Shown here one piece after another: positions 24,475 to 32,603 of a stretch of 47,884 nt of DNA. The stretch is from the NCBI GenBank assembly GCA_937125475.1, contig CAKZLL010000023.1:1-47884 (forward strand), written 5' to 3'. Numbering within the stretch: the first letter of the stretch is position 1; every line of letters begins with the position of its first letter. A program made the translations under genes and the position numbers. The notes under the pieces were generated by a model that had not been told where the DNA came from, made no database searches, and saw only the letters and a program-made list of their open reading frames with translations. The stretch is from an uncultured Saprospiraceae bacterium. GTDB lineage: Bacteria > Bacteroidota > Bacteroidia > Chitinophagales > Saprospiraceae.

Positions 24475-25182
24475 ATGGAAGTCATTTGGCTTAGTTTCCC
24501 ACAGTTTGAAAATCAAGAATTCAAAAAGGCTTTGATCATTTTGGGCTATCAAACCTATGGAAACTTAGAAATATTCCGAAACGAAGAACACCTTAAATGT
24601 TTTCATGATAAGATTTTAGATCGAGCTACGCCAAATTGGAAAGAAATCTATAAGGGCTATGATGCGATGATACAAACTCCTCCTACTTTATATTATCAAG
24701 AATATTTAAAAATTAATCCTGATATTAAGTTTGTTATTGAAGATATAGATAGTTTGACTTGGTATAAAAGGTATAAGCGAGTAATTCGATATTTTAAATG
24801 GCTTCAACCGCTTCGATTGTTTAAACACTCTCGAAACTACCTTAATTTGATGGACAAAATGTTCTATCTTATTGTCAAGGGAGATTCTGCACCAATTAAT
24901 GCGCAAGTACAATACAACAACTTCATTCAGGAAATCAAGACTAATATACCAGAGGAACAACTTTTATTTTTTTCTCCACATGAAGGTTGGGAACCGCTTT
25001 GTCAATTTTTAAATAAACCCATCCCTAATAAAAAATTACCTTATAGAAATACTGATGTAGAAATAAACAAAACTATCGGTAATGTTGTTTTATCTATATT
25101 CAAAAAAAATGTGATTATACTTGTTTTATATTTTGGAACATTAATAGGATTAATTACCTACCTTTTATTCTTCTACGATTAA
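24475..25182 (+). CDS. Degenerate sulfotransferase-fold membrane-anchored protein (235 aa)
   Basis: The C-terminal half has the marks of the Sulfotransfer_4 family: FVIEDIDSLTWYKRYKRV where active members have a (T/D)RDP.SWY segment, and the strongly conserved HEGWEPLCQFLNKPIPNKKLPY. The N-terminal PAPS-binding loop, normally GFGRTGTxSL, is replaced by LSFPQFENQEF, so sulfuryl transfer is unlikely. The C-terminus has a transmembrane helix (IILVLYFGTLIGLITYLLFF). The start chosen is ATG 24475; the frame continues to a TTG at 24463. A strong hairpin (25199-25219) ends it. Confidence 0.7.
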   Translation: MEVIWLSFPQFENQEFKKALIILGYQTYGNLEIFRNEEHLKCFHDKILDRATPNWKEIYKGYDAMIQTPPTLYYQEYLKINPDIKFVIEDIDSLTWYKRYKRVIRYFKWLQPLRLFKHSRNYLNLMDKMFYLIVKGDSAPINAQVQYNNFIQEIKTNIPEEQLLFFSPHEGWEPLCQFLNKPIPNKKLPYRNTDVEINKTIGNVVLSIFKKNVIILVLYFGTLIGLITYLLFFYD

Positions 25183-25198
25183 TAGGCTTCCTTCTAAA

Positions 25199-25226
25199 GA
25201 GTTTAGCACAGCTAAACTCCGTTTTT
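25199..25226 (+). terminator. Terminator, copy A of a GTTTAGC/GCTAAAC repeat
   Basis: GAGTTTAGC (25199-25207) and GCTAAACTC (25211-25219) form a perfect 9-bp stem with ACA loop, followed by CGTTTTT. The hairpin and the following TTCCTGTCTTGATT are closely repeated at 27768-27805. Confidence 0.8.
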
Positions 25227-25508
25227 CCTGTCTTGATTAGTTTCAAAATCTGAATTTCCATTCAACACAAAATCATTTTAGAATAAAGTCTAATTTCTTT
25301 TCATTTTTTATAAAAAAGATTAACTATACAATCAATTTAATCTGCAAATGCAAGAAAATCTGCATCACCTACATTTCAATTTTTTAGCTTTAGCTAAATT
25401 TACTCAAATAAAGTAAGAAAATTCATTAGCCTATCGTATAAAAAAGTAATAAAAACAAGGTTTATCAGTTTTTTCTTATAAAAAAAATTCGTTACACATA
25501 AGAATTAT

Positions 25509-25517
25509 TATATTTGC
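25509..25517 (+). promoter_or_regulatory. Candidate -7 box (TATATTTGC) for ffh
   Basis: Exact match to TAnnTTTGC, 169 bp before the ffh start codon. The -33 element is not obvious. Confidence 0.5.
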
Positions 25518-25685
25518 ATGTTGATTGCAGAAAAGTAATCTAACATTAAGCTTGTTTAGCCTCAACTTGATGCATTGTAACAGGCAATTTTTAAAGAAAA
25601 TTAAGGCAAAAATTATCATTTAGGATAAATTATAGTTTCACTATTTTCCTTTATTTAAATGATAATAGCAAAAGTGATATAAGAT

Positions 25686-27071
25686 ATGTTTGAAAGTTTA
25701 TCGGAAAGGCTCGAAGGTGCGTTTAAAACCCTAAAAGGTGATGGACGAATCACCGAACTCAACATTGCGGAATCCGTCAAGGAGATTAGAAGAGCATTGG
25801 TCGCTGCCGATGTGAACTATAAAATAGCTAAAGAATTTACTAATAAAATAAAGGATAAAGCCCTTGGTGAAAAGGTATTGACTGCCGTGAAACCAGGAGA
25901 ATTGATGGTTAAAATCGTTAATGACGAATTAACCGAATTGATGGGCGGAACGAGTGCCGAAATCGACATCAAAGGGAAACCTGGGATTATTTTGATCGCG
26001 GGTTTGCAAGGTTCTGGTAAAACAACCTTCTCTGGAAAACTAGCTCGTTTTCTAAAAACAAAACAGCACAAACGCCCTTTATTGGTCGCGTGTGATGTTT
26101 ATCGTCCTGCTGCGATTGAGCAACTTTCAACGCTGGGCAAGCAAATTGGCGTTCCTGTTTATTCTGAGATTGATAATAAAAATCCTGTTGATATTGCAAC
26201 TAATGCTATTCAACATGCAATTGCTAATCACAATGATGTTGTTATTGTGGATACGGCTGGTCGTTTGGCGGTAGATGAGGCGATGATGACAGAGATTTCT
26301 AATATCAAGGATGCCTTAACACCTAATGAGACGCTTTTTGTAGTGGATTCAATGACGGGGCAAGATGCGGTTAATACTGCAAAAGCTTTCAATGAGAGAA
26401 TCAATTATGATGGTGTGGTTTTGACCAAATTGGATGGTGATACGCGAGGTGGAGCAGCGCTTTCTATCAAATATGTAGTTGGTAAGCCGATCAAGTTTGT
26501 CAGTATGGGGGAAAAATTGGAGACATTAGATGTCTTTCACCCAGATCGGATGGCTACTCGTATTTTGGGTATGGGAGATATTGTTTCCCTTGTTGAAAAA
26601 GCACAAGCTCAAATTGATGAAAAAGAAGCCGCTCGTCTTCAAAAACGAATTAGCAAAAATCAATTTGATTTTGACGATTTCTTAACACAAATTGGTCACA
26701 TCAAGAAAATGGGTAATATCAAAAGTTTGATGTCGATGATCCCAGGTATGGGCAAATTGGCTAAAAATTTAGATATTGATGATAATGCTTTTACGAAAGT
26801 AGAGGCAATTATTAAGTCGATGACACCTTATGAACGCGCTCATCCAGAGGTAATGAATGCAAGTAGAAAGAAACGTATCGCCGATGGTAGTGGAAATTCT
26901 TTGATGCAAATCAATCAATTTATCCGTCAATTTGAGGATATGCGCAAGTTTATGCATCAAATGAGCAAGCAGCAAGGCGGATCAGGTGGAGCAGGGGCTA
27001 CTGGTGGCAGCAAGCGAAAAAGTCGCCTAAGTTTAAAACGAAATAAAAATAAAAGGAAAAAGAGAAGATAA
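25686..27071 (+). CDS. ffh: Signal recognition particle GTPase (461 aa)
   Basis: This is the SRP54-type GTPase that binds signal sequences on ribosomes and docks with FtsY. The N-domain (1-~85) has the ALVAADVN segment. The G-domain has the P-loop GLQGSGKTT at 106-114, DTAGR, TKLDGD and the GMGD motif. The methionine-rich M-domain (~300-435) binds 4.5S RNA and signal peptides. A basic Gly/Lys/Arg-rich tail (GGSGGAGATGGSKRKSRLS, then KRNKNKRKKRR) ends the protein. Length is normal. The SRP RNA gene is not in the window. Confidence 0.98.
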   Translation: MFESLSERLEGAFKTLKGDGRITELNIAESVKEIRRALVAADVNYKIAKEFTNKIKDKALGEKVLTAVKPGELMVKIVNDELTELMGGTSAEIDIKGKPGIILIAGLQGSGKTTFSGKLARFLKTKQHKRPLLVACDVYRPAAIEQLSTLGKQIGVPVYSEIDNKNPVDIATNAIQHAIANHNDVVIVDTAGRLAVDEAMMTEISNIKDALTPNETLFVVDSMTGQDAVNTAKAFNERINYDGVVLTKLDGDTRGGAALSIKYVVGKPIKFVSMGEKLETLDVFHPDRMATRILGMGDIVSLVEKAQAQIDEKEAARLQKRISKNQFDFDDFLTQIGHIKKMGNIKSLMSMIPGMGKLAKNLDIDDNAFTKVEAIIKSMTPYERAHPEVMNASRKKRIADGSGNSLMQINQFIRQFEDMRKFMHQMSKQQGGSGGAGATGGSKRKSRLSLKRNKNKRKKRR

Positions 27072-27089
27072 TTTTTCTCCTTTGTCATT

Positions 27090-27126
27090 AAAAAACTCGC
27101 TTTCTTACTCAGAAAGTGAGTTTTTT
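27090..27126. terminator. Terminator after ffh
   Basis: AAAAAACTCGCTTTCT (27090-27105) pairs with AGAAAGTGAGTTTTTT (27111-27126), with one G-T wobble and a 5-nt loop. Confidence 0.9.
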
Positions 27127-27137
27127 AGTTTCAGTAC

Positions 27138-27180
27138 TAGTTAAACTAATGACATAGTTGACAAACTAAAAATATAGTTG
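27138..27180. promoter_or_regulatory. Cluster of TAGTT/AACTA inverted repeats before blaI
   Basis: TAGTT-A-AACTA (27138-27148), TAGTT-GACA-AACTA-type repeat (27155-27168) and a third TAGTTG (27175-27180) lie 100-140 bp before the BlaI-family gene. They are candidate operator half-sites for the repressor itself; they differ from the TACAnnTGTA operators of staphylococcal BlaI. Confidence 0.45.
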
Positions 27181-27280
27181 TATATTGGAATGATTTTTAC
27201 AATAAACTAAATAACCTTAATCAAACGTTAGAGTTTAATATTTATCAAGTATCCATTATAAACTATCAATTAAATAACAT

Positions 27281-27658
27281 ATGAAAAAGTTACTCACACC
27301 ATTGGAGTTAAAGGTGATGAATATTCTTTGGAAGATAAATCGGGGTTTTATCAAAGATATTCGTGATCATTGGGATGAAGCGCCAATTCCAGCGTATAAT
27401 ACGGTCTCTACGATTGTTAGGATATTAAAAGATAAAAAGAATTATATCGGTCATAAAGCTTATGGGCGTACCCATGAATATTTTCCGACCGTTTCGAAAG
27501 AAGATTATCAAAAACAATTTATTAATAGCGCAGTGCAAAATGTATTCTCTGGTTCATTGACTTCTCTTGTATCTACTCTAGTAGATCGAGAAAGCGTTTC
27601 AACATCTGAACTAGATGAATTACGCTCTTTATTAAAAGATTTTGAAGGGGATAAATAA
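27281..27658 (+). CDS. BlaI/MecI-family winged-helix repressor (125 aa)
   Basis: The N-terminal winged helix (1-~75) has the family markers LTPLELKVMNILWKINRGF, YNTVSTIVRILKDK and GHKAYGRTHEYFP. The C-terminal dimerisation region (~80-125) ends SELDELRSLLKDFE. Such repressors are cleaved by a partner M56 membrane protease after a signal is sensed. The partner lies 323 bp downstream, a larger gap than the usual overlap, with two inverted repeats in it. The regulated targets are not obvious in the window. Confidence 0.92.
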   Translation: MKKLLTPLELKVMNILWKINRGFIKDIRDHWDEAPIPAYNTVSTIVRILKDKKNYIGHKAYGRTHEYFPTVSKEDYQKQFINSAVQNVFSGSLTSLVSTLVDRESVSTSELDELRSLLKDFEGDK

Positions 27659-27767
27659 GATTTTGTTTGGGCTTTATTAATCAATTTTTGATCTAAGTAA
27701 CATTCAAAAAATAACTTCCCTATTTGGAGTGAAAACTAAACGTTAACTCTGCGTCAGAAAAATCTAG

Positions 27768-27805
27768 GTTTAGCCCGCTAAACTACGATTTTCCTTCCTT
27801 GATTT
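27768..27805 (+). repeat. GTTTAGC/GCTAAAC repeat, copy B
   Basis: GTTTAGC (27768-27774) and GCTAAAC (27777-27783) with the following TACGATTTTCCTTCCTTGAT match copy A at 25201-25240 with few changes. The 2-nt spacer here is too short for a normal RNA loop, so the outer pairs only would form. Confidence 0.6.
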
Positions 27806-27909
27806 AACATTTAGTTTTCTACTCAAATGAGAAACTTATTTTTTTCTCATTACTAATTGAAAATTATTAGTATAAGAAATAAAATCCAAAGAAACTCTAA
27901 ACGTGTATC

Positions 27910-27950
27910 TTGCTAGATTAAACAATGTCAAAAGAATTTTAATCTAGCAA
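27910..27950. promoter_or_regulatory. 12-bp inverted repeat before the M56 gene
   Basis: TTGCTAGATTAA (27910-27921) and TTAATCTAGCAA (27939-27950) are perfect complements with a 17-bp spacer, 31 bp before the M56 start codon. There is no T-run after it, so an operator or leader structure is more likely than a terminator. Confidence 0.5.
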
Positions 27951-27981
27951 TTACTGCATGCAGCACAAATTATTTACCTAG

Positions 27982-29148
27982 ATGATATATCTATACTTAC
28001 TACTAGGCTATTTATTATCTGGATTAGGGTACGTGGTTTATCGCTTTTTGATAAAAAATAAAATCACACCTAGACAGACTAAGGTATATATTTACTCTAT
28101 TGTTGGATTGAGTTTATTATTGCCATTACTCTTTTTACAGGGCGTTCCTTTGGGTAATTTTGGTGAAGAACAAGCCAAAATCATCGCGCCGACGGCATTT
28201 GTGAATGAACCTGTATTGGATAAAGCATTAAAATCCTGTTATGATAAAGTTAATTCACAAGAAGGGCTTTGTCATTGTGAACAATTGCAGGAGTCGAATT
28301 TATTGTATTTTCAACCTAACCCATTTTACGATTTTTTAATTAAAAATAAAACAGCTATTCAAAAAGGCGCAATAGGTGTTACACTAATTATTATTTTAGG
28401 GCTTTTGATGAAAATCGCTTATCTTATTTATTTGATTCGCACTAGTGAAATTCAAAAACGAGCAGTGGAAGGGAAAACTTACCGCATTTTAAGACGAGAA
28501 GGCTCATTTATGGCTGCGTCTTTTAGGCTTTGGTATCGTTATATTTTATGGCATCCTTCTTTGGATTTGTTGCCCAAGTCGGAGCAAGAAGCTATTTTAA
28601 TGCATGAGATTTCTCACATCAAAAATGGAGATACTTTTGAGCAAATCGGCTTGATGTTTTTGCAAGTATTCTGGTTCATTAATCCTGTTTTTTATTTTAT
28701 TAAAAAAGAATTGGACTTAGTGAATGAATTTATGGCAGATGAATTTGCTTTGCGCAAAACGGGTAATCCACATTCTTATGCAACACTTTTAGTTAAACTA
28801 AAAGAACAACAGCAAGTTGGATTGACTAGATCTATCAATGGAGGTTCGCTCAAAACTAGGATTTTAGCAATCCTTAATCCGCAACAATTCATTTATATGC
28901 GTTATATGCCTGCAATCGTTACGGCTGTTGCAGCGACAATGTTGGCGTTTTCAGCAAGTACAGCACCTCTGATGAGTGAGCAGTATTCATTGTATGAAGA
29001 GTATTGTTTTATGCATGATGAGCATGATAAGACGGGAAAAAAGATTTTTTGTCGAGCTTGTTTGTATGAAGACTTGCAGCATGAACATGAAAAAGCGGGT
29101 GAAGATTGGAATAAATTAGTTGAGCATCAAGGTCATGAGCATAGATAA
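27982..29148 (+). CDS. BlaR1/MecR1-like M56 membrane metalloprotease (388 aa)
   Basis: Helices near 3-20, 36-52, 131-151 and 312-330 surround the M56 protease domain. The zinc motif HEISH is at 208-212, with NEFMADEFAL (248-257) providing the downstream acidic ligand. It should cleave the BlaI-like repressor encoded upstream. The penicillin-binding sensor domain of BlaR1 is absent. Instead a ~55-residue tail after the last helix is rich in Cys and His (C, H-x2-H, C-x2-C, HEH, HQGHEH), and the 80-100 region has a C-x(10)-C-x-C cluster. Sensing of a metal or redox signal is a possibility, not shown. Confidence 0.9.
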   Translation: MIYLYLLLGYLLSGLGYVVYRFLIKNKITPRQTKVYIYSIVGLSLLLPLLFLQGVPLGNFGEEQAKIIAPTAFVNEPVLDKALKSCYDKVNSQEGLCHCEQLQESNLLYFQPNPFYDFLIKNKTAIQKGAIGVTLIIILGLLMKIAYLIYLIRTSEIQKRAVEGKTYRILRREGSFMAASFRLWYRYILWHPSLDLLPKSEQEAILMHEISHIKNGDTFEQIGLMFLQVFWFINPVFYFIKKELDLVNEFMADEFALRKTGNPHSYATLLVKLKEQQQVGLTRSINGGSLKTRILAILNPQQFIYMRYMPAIVTAVAATMLAFSASTAPLMSEQYSLYEEYCFMHDEHDKTGKKIFCRACLYEDLQHEHEKAGEDWNKLVEHQGHEHR

Positions 29149-29171
29149 TTTTTAATTATTTAGTTCACTGA

Positions 29172-29220
29172 ATAAAATGGGAATAATGATAATAAGTAAT
29201 TATCATTGTTCCCATTTTAT
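29172..29220. terminator. Terminator after the M56 gene
   Basis: Arms 29172-29193 and 29199-29220 form a long stem (ATAAAATGGGAATAATGATA with one G-T or A-C mismatch) with T-run ends. Confidence 0.88.
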
Positions 29221-29574
29221 TTTATCCATTGCTCAATTATTTCTGTATTGCCTTTTCTTGAAAAAAATTGTTCCATGCAAAATCAGGAACAGCTAAATAT
29301 GATAACCTTAATATTCTTATGTTTTTATTTAATATTGCTAATAACACACAAAAATGTAATTATGTTACTATTTTTTAATAATATTAAAGCGAATATTCGC
29401 ATGTAAAATTCAATATTTTTAAAGAAAGGAATACAAAAACATAATTCACATAATAATTCGCTCACTAAACCTCCCAATATGTAGGGTTTAATAGAAATTA
29501 TAATAATTATTATCAATTTTTCATTGTATTATTACCAATTGTAAAGAATTAAACAACTGTTCTTTTTTATACAA

Positions 29575-29623
29575 AAAAAACCTTTTAGCAATCAATAAAA
29601 AGTTGATTGCTAAAAGGTTTTTT
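29575..29623. terminator. Terminator after panD
   Basis: Arms 29575-29595 and 29603-29623 (core CCTTTTAGCAATCAA) form a perfect 21-bp stem with A/T-run ends, 51 bp beyond the panD stop. Confidence 0.9.
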
Positions 29624-29673
29624 CAAATAAATCTGCTTGAATAAGCTTTTTTATTTGATAAAAATAGAAAACT

Positions 29674-30018
29674 CTAAATTCTATTATTTTCATCTGGAAA
29701 AACAGCTAGTGGCTTATATTTTTTAGCTTCCTCAAAATCCATGAAGGCATAAGAAATAATAATCACTATATCACCAACAGCTACTCGACGAGCCGCCGCT
29801 CCATTTAAGCAGATCACACCTGAATTTCGTTCACCTCTAATGATATAGGTTTCTAAGCGTTCTCCATTATTGTTATTTACAATTTGAACACGCTCGCCTT
29901 CTATCATATTAGCAGCTTCCATCAATGCCTCATCAATCGTGATACTACCTACATAATTTAGGTTAGCTTCAGTGACTGCAACTCGATGTATTTTTGATTT
30001 AAAAACTTGAATCATCAT
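29674..30018 (-). CDS. panD: Aspartate 1-decarboxylase proenzyme (114 aa)
   Basis: PanD makes beta-alanine from aspartate for pantothenate and CoA synthesis. The self-cleavage site Gly24-Ser25 in NYVGSITID gives the pyruvoyl cofactor. Other conserved segments are [17 protein letters not shown], INGxxxE-type [13 protein letters not shown], and the [17 protein letters not shown] loop. Length is normal. It is near panC but separated by 455 bp and, after panC, by a terminator, so the two are probably transcribed separately in the same direction. Confidence 0.97.
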   Translation of the reverse strand: MMIQVFKSKIHRVAVTEANLNYVGSITIDEALMEAANMIEGERVQIVNNNNGERLETYIIRGERNSGVICLNGAAARRVAVGDIVIIISYAFMDFEEAKKYKPLAVFPDENNRI

Positions 30019-30473
30019 AGTTTGTTTAGTATGTAATTTAAAAAACGAATAACTAAATAGTTCGAATTTTAAATTGGTTAAAATGATTATTGCTCTTTGA
30101 TAATTTGCTTAGGTAGTGAAAATTAAAATAACTATAAAAACAAGAATAAAACTATTCTAATACCTTGTTTGATTAAACGATTATTTTAAAAACTAAGGTG
30201 TTTTAATTTTTCTTCTAAGTTAGCCAATTAGAACAATTACTATTTTGACGAAATTGTTAATCAAAAGTACAGTTTTTAAGATCTTGATGCTTAAATTAAA
30301 AAATTAACATAGTGTTGCCCATTCAATTTTTGAATAAAAATTGTTATTTTTTTTTTAGTAAAAGTAATAGAATAGTGTTTTTTTTTAGGAAAAATGAAAA
30401 ATATAGTGAATATAATTTAAAATATTGAAATTTTATTTCATTTTACAAAAAAGACCGATTAGTCTTTTTTTGG
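30019..30473. other. Intergenic region between panD and panC (455 bp)
   Basis: Very AT-rich, with the panC terminator at its right end. A minus-strand TACTTTTG (30269-30262) fits the -7 box for panD but lacks a visible -33 element. I see no coding sequence or RNA gene. Confidence 0.5.
30447..30470 (-). terminator. Terminator of panC
   Basis: AAAAAAGAC (30447-30455) pairs with GTCTTTTTT (30462-30470), 3 bp beyond the panC stop codon. Confidence 0.85.
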
Positions 30474-31325
30474 CTATAATGCTTTTAAAATTATGTTATC
30501 AATAAGGCGAATGTTCGCGATATATACAGCGGTACAAGCGACTAGAGATTGAGTGTTTGATTTGTCTTTAACTAATTGTAAGCTTTGCCCATCAACAATT
30601 TCAAAATAATCCATTTTAAATGCTTCGATTTTATTCAAACGACGAACTGCATTATTTTTAACTTCTCCAATAGATAAATCTTGGATTTCAGCTTTTGCTT
30701 TGCTCAGAATTTGACGGATTTTAGGAGCAATCTGCCTAGCTTCTTCTGTCAATCGCACATTTCTTGAGCTTAATGCCAAACCATCTGTTGCTCGTGCAAT
30801 CGGACATCTAACTAGCTTAATATCCCAATCGACTTGTTCTAGCATTGATTGTATAATTCTCCATTGTTGATAATCCTTTTGTCCCATAAAAAGATCCGTA
30901 GGTTGTACAATATCCAAAAGGCGATACACAACTTGCGCCACACCTTCAAAATGCCCAGGGCGATGCTCTCCTTCCATCAAATGATCTAGTCCATTAAAAT
31001 CAAAGTCAGGATAAGTTAAATTCTTAGGGTAAACTTCCTCAACACTAGGTAAAAATAAGACCTGAACGCCAGCAGTTTCAAGCATTACAATGTCATTTTC
31101 GATAGTTCGAGGATACTTTTCTAGATCATCTGCATTGTTAAATTGAGTTGGATTAACGAAAATACTACATACTGTTACATCTGTTGTTTCCAAAGATAAC
31201 GCCATCAGAGAAAGGTGACCATCGTGCAACGCGCCCATTGTAGGGACAAAACCCACTTTTTTTCCTGCCAATTTTTCTTGTTGAATAAACGCTTTTAGAT
31301 CTTTTTCTTTCTTGAAAAGTAACAT
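30474..31325 (-). CDS. panC: Pantoate-beta-alanine ligase (283 aa)
   Basis: PanC joins pantoate and beta-alanine with ATP to form pantothenate. The HIGH-type nucleotide motif is PTMGALHDGHLSL at 28-40. NPTQF (pantoate/ATP contact), HFEGVAQVV, MGQKDYQQWRI and the KMSKS-like LSSRNVRL are all present. Length matches the family. Together with panD it supplies the last steps of vitamin B5 synthesis. It is divergent from the glycogen synthase-like gene, a neighbourhood commonly seen in Bacteroidota. Confidence 0.97.
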   Translation of the reverse strand: MLLFKKEKDLKAFIQQEKLAGKKVGFVPTMGALHDGHLSLMALSLETTDVTVCSIFVNPTQFNNADDLEKYPRTIENDIVMLETAGVQVLFLPSVEEVYPKNLTYPDFDFNGLDHLMEGEHRPGHFEGVAQVVYRLLDIVQPTDLFMGQKDYQQWRIIQSMLEQVDWDIKLVRCPIARATDGLALSSRNVRLTEEARQIAPKIRQILSKAKAEIQDLSIGEVKNNAVRRLNKIEAFKMDYFEIVDGQSLQLVKDKSNTQSLVACTAVYIANIRLIDNIILKAL

Positions 31326-31397
31326 AGTTAAAGTTTTAAAATTTTGCTAATATAAGTGCGTTTACAGATAGATACTAATTATTTTCAAAAAATTTCT

Positions 31398-31406
31398 TAA
31401 ATTTGC
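31398..31406 (+). promoter_or_regulatory. Candidate -7 box (TAAATTTGC) for the GT5-like gene
   Basis: Exact match to TAnnTTTGC in the divergent panC/GT5 region, 135 bp before the start codon. Confidence 0.5.
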
Positions 31407-31540
31407 ACTCCAAAATTAAAAGGGAAAATATACATAATATCAAAAGAATACCAATTTTAGTAAGAATAGAACCTTACAAAGAGAGTTTCAAGTATATTGT
31501 GACATATCTCTCCAAATCAATTTAAATCTGTTAAGAGTTT

Positions 31541-32347
31541 ATGGCAAAGACGAAGGTCCTGATCATTACACAAGAGATGAAGCCTTATACCGCTCTCTCC
31601 GAGATTTCTGAAATAGCACGTCGATTACCCCAGCATATACAGGAACAAGGCATGGATATTAGGATTCTAATGCCTAAGTATGGAACAATCAATGAAAGAC
31701 GTCACCGACTTCATGAAGTAGTACGATTATCTGGGATGAACATTATCGTCGATAAGGATGATTATCCTTTGGTTATTAAAGTTGCTTCGTTACCTGGTAC
31801 TAGAATGCAAGTTTACTTTTTAGATAATGAAGATTTCTTTAAGCGTAAATCTGTTTTTGAAGATCCTGATGGGAAGCCATTTGAAGATAATCCTGATAGA
31901 ATGGCATTCTTTTGTAAAGGAGTGATAGAAACGGTGAAAAAATTTGGTTGGCCTCCTGCTATTATCCACTGTCATGGTTGGATGACAAGTTTGATTCCGC
32001 TATATATTAAAACGGCTTATAAAACTGAACCTCTTTTCAGAGAATCAAAAGTTATTTATTCAGCCTACAATAATTCACTAGAAAGTACTTTTCAAGATAA
32101 CTTTCTTAAAAAAGCATCAATCAATAATTTATCGTCAGATGATTTGAGTGCATATGTGAAAGATGGAGCAATTTCGCTGCATTCTGGAGCTAGTCAATAT
32201 GCTGATGGATTAATACTTGGCAGCGAAAATTTTGAAAGCGACGTTTTAGAAATGTTCAACAATTCAAGTAAACCCAAATTAGCGTTTGTAGATGCAGAAA
32301 ACTATTTAGATTCTTATCTAGAGTTTTATAAAGAACTGCTATCGTAA
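31541..32347 (+). CDS. Glycogen/starch synthase-like protein, N-terminal GT5 domain only (268 aa)
   Basis: The sequence aligns with the N-terminal Rossmann half of GT5 glycogen synthases: KVLIITQEMKPYTALSEIS, RILMPKYGTINERRHRLHEV, NPDRMAFFCKGVIE and IIHCHGWMTSLIPLY. The C-terminal GT1 half is missing, and the nucleotide-sugar loop KxGGLADV is replaced by PYTALSEIS, so a classical synthase activity is unlikely. The same short form occurs beside panC and DUF4270 genes in many Bacteroidota, so it is a conserved protein of its own and not a recent truncation. Its role is not known to me. Confidence 0.88.
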   Translation: MAKTKVLIITQEMKPYTALSEISEIARRLPQHIQEQGMDIRILMPKYGTINERRHRLHEVVRLSGMNIIVDKDDYPLVIKVASLPGTRMQVYFLDNEDFFKRKSVFEDPDGKPFEDNPDRMAFFCKGVIETVKKFGWPPAIIHCHGWMTSLIPLYIKTAYKTEPLFRESKVIYSAYNNSLESTFQDNFLKKASINNLSSDDLSAYVKDGAISLHSGASQYADGLILGSENFESDVLEMFNNSSKPKLAFVDAENYLDSYLEFYKELLS

Positions 32348-32603
32348 CGTAAAAGAGCGTTTACTTGAAAGTGTTTTATAGAAAAACAAGATAATATTTA
32401 TTAATAAATAGGTTATAGGAAGAAATATCTTGACAATATGAATTCTTATGATTGCTAATAATTGTTCAATTATTAAATTGTTAGAGACAACAATAGAATA
32501 ATCATGATAATTTTAACAAAAAAACAAAACCTATTTATTTTAAATATTATCTTTATTTTTTATAAAACCTTTTCATTTATTAAAAGCAATATAAGTACAT
32601 AGA

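Larger units (their letters stand above)
25183..25685 (+). other. Intergenic region, 503 bp
   Basis: It contains the terminator of the sulfotransferase-like gene (25199-25226), another small hairpin TTTAGC/GCTAAA at 25383-25398, and the ffh promoter candidate at 25509-25517 with a leader of about 165 nt. I see no coding sequence or recognisable RNA gene. Confidence 0.6.
27659..27981 (+). other. Intergenic region between blaI-like and M56 genes (323 bp)
   Basis: It holds the second GTTTAGC/GCTAAAC hairpin (27768-27783), an AT-rich inverted repeat TACTAAT/ATTAGTA (27851-27872), a 12-bp inverted repeat (27910-27950) and the palindrome CTGCATGCAG (27954-27963). There is no coding sequence. Confidence 0.6.
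29149..29673. other. Intergenic region, 525 bp
   Basis: Bounded by two terminators (29172-29220 and 29575-29623). In between is very AT-rich DNA with one perfect 12-bp palindrome GCGAATATTCGC (29389-29400). A 66-codon frame at 29206 begins inside the terminator and is probably chance. Confidence 0.6.

Noticed and set aside
29206-29406. 66-codon plus-strand frame in the gap after the M56 gene
   Set aside because: It begins inside the terminator hairpin, is AT-driven hydrophobic sequence, and has no recognisable domain or leader.
31541-32347. Glycogen synthase-like gene considered as a truncated pseudogene
   Set aside because: No remnant of the second GT domain follows, and the short form with the same missing loop is a known recurring protein in this phylum.
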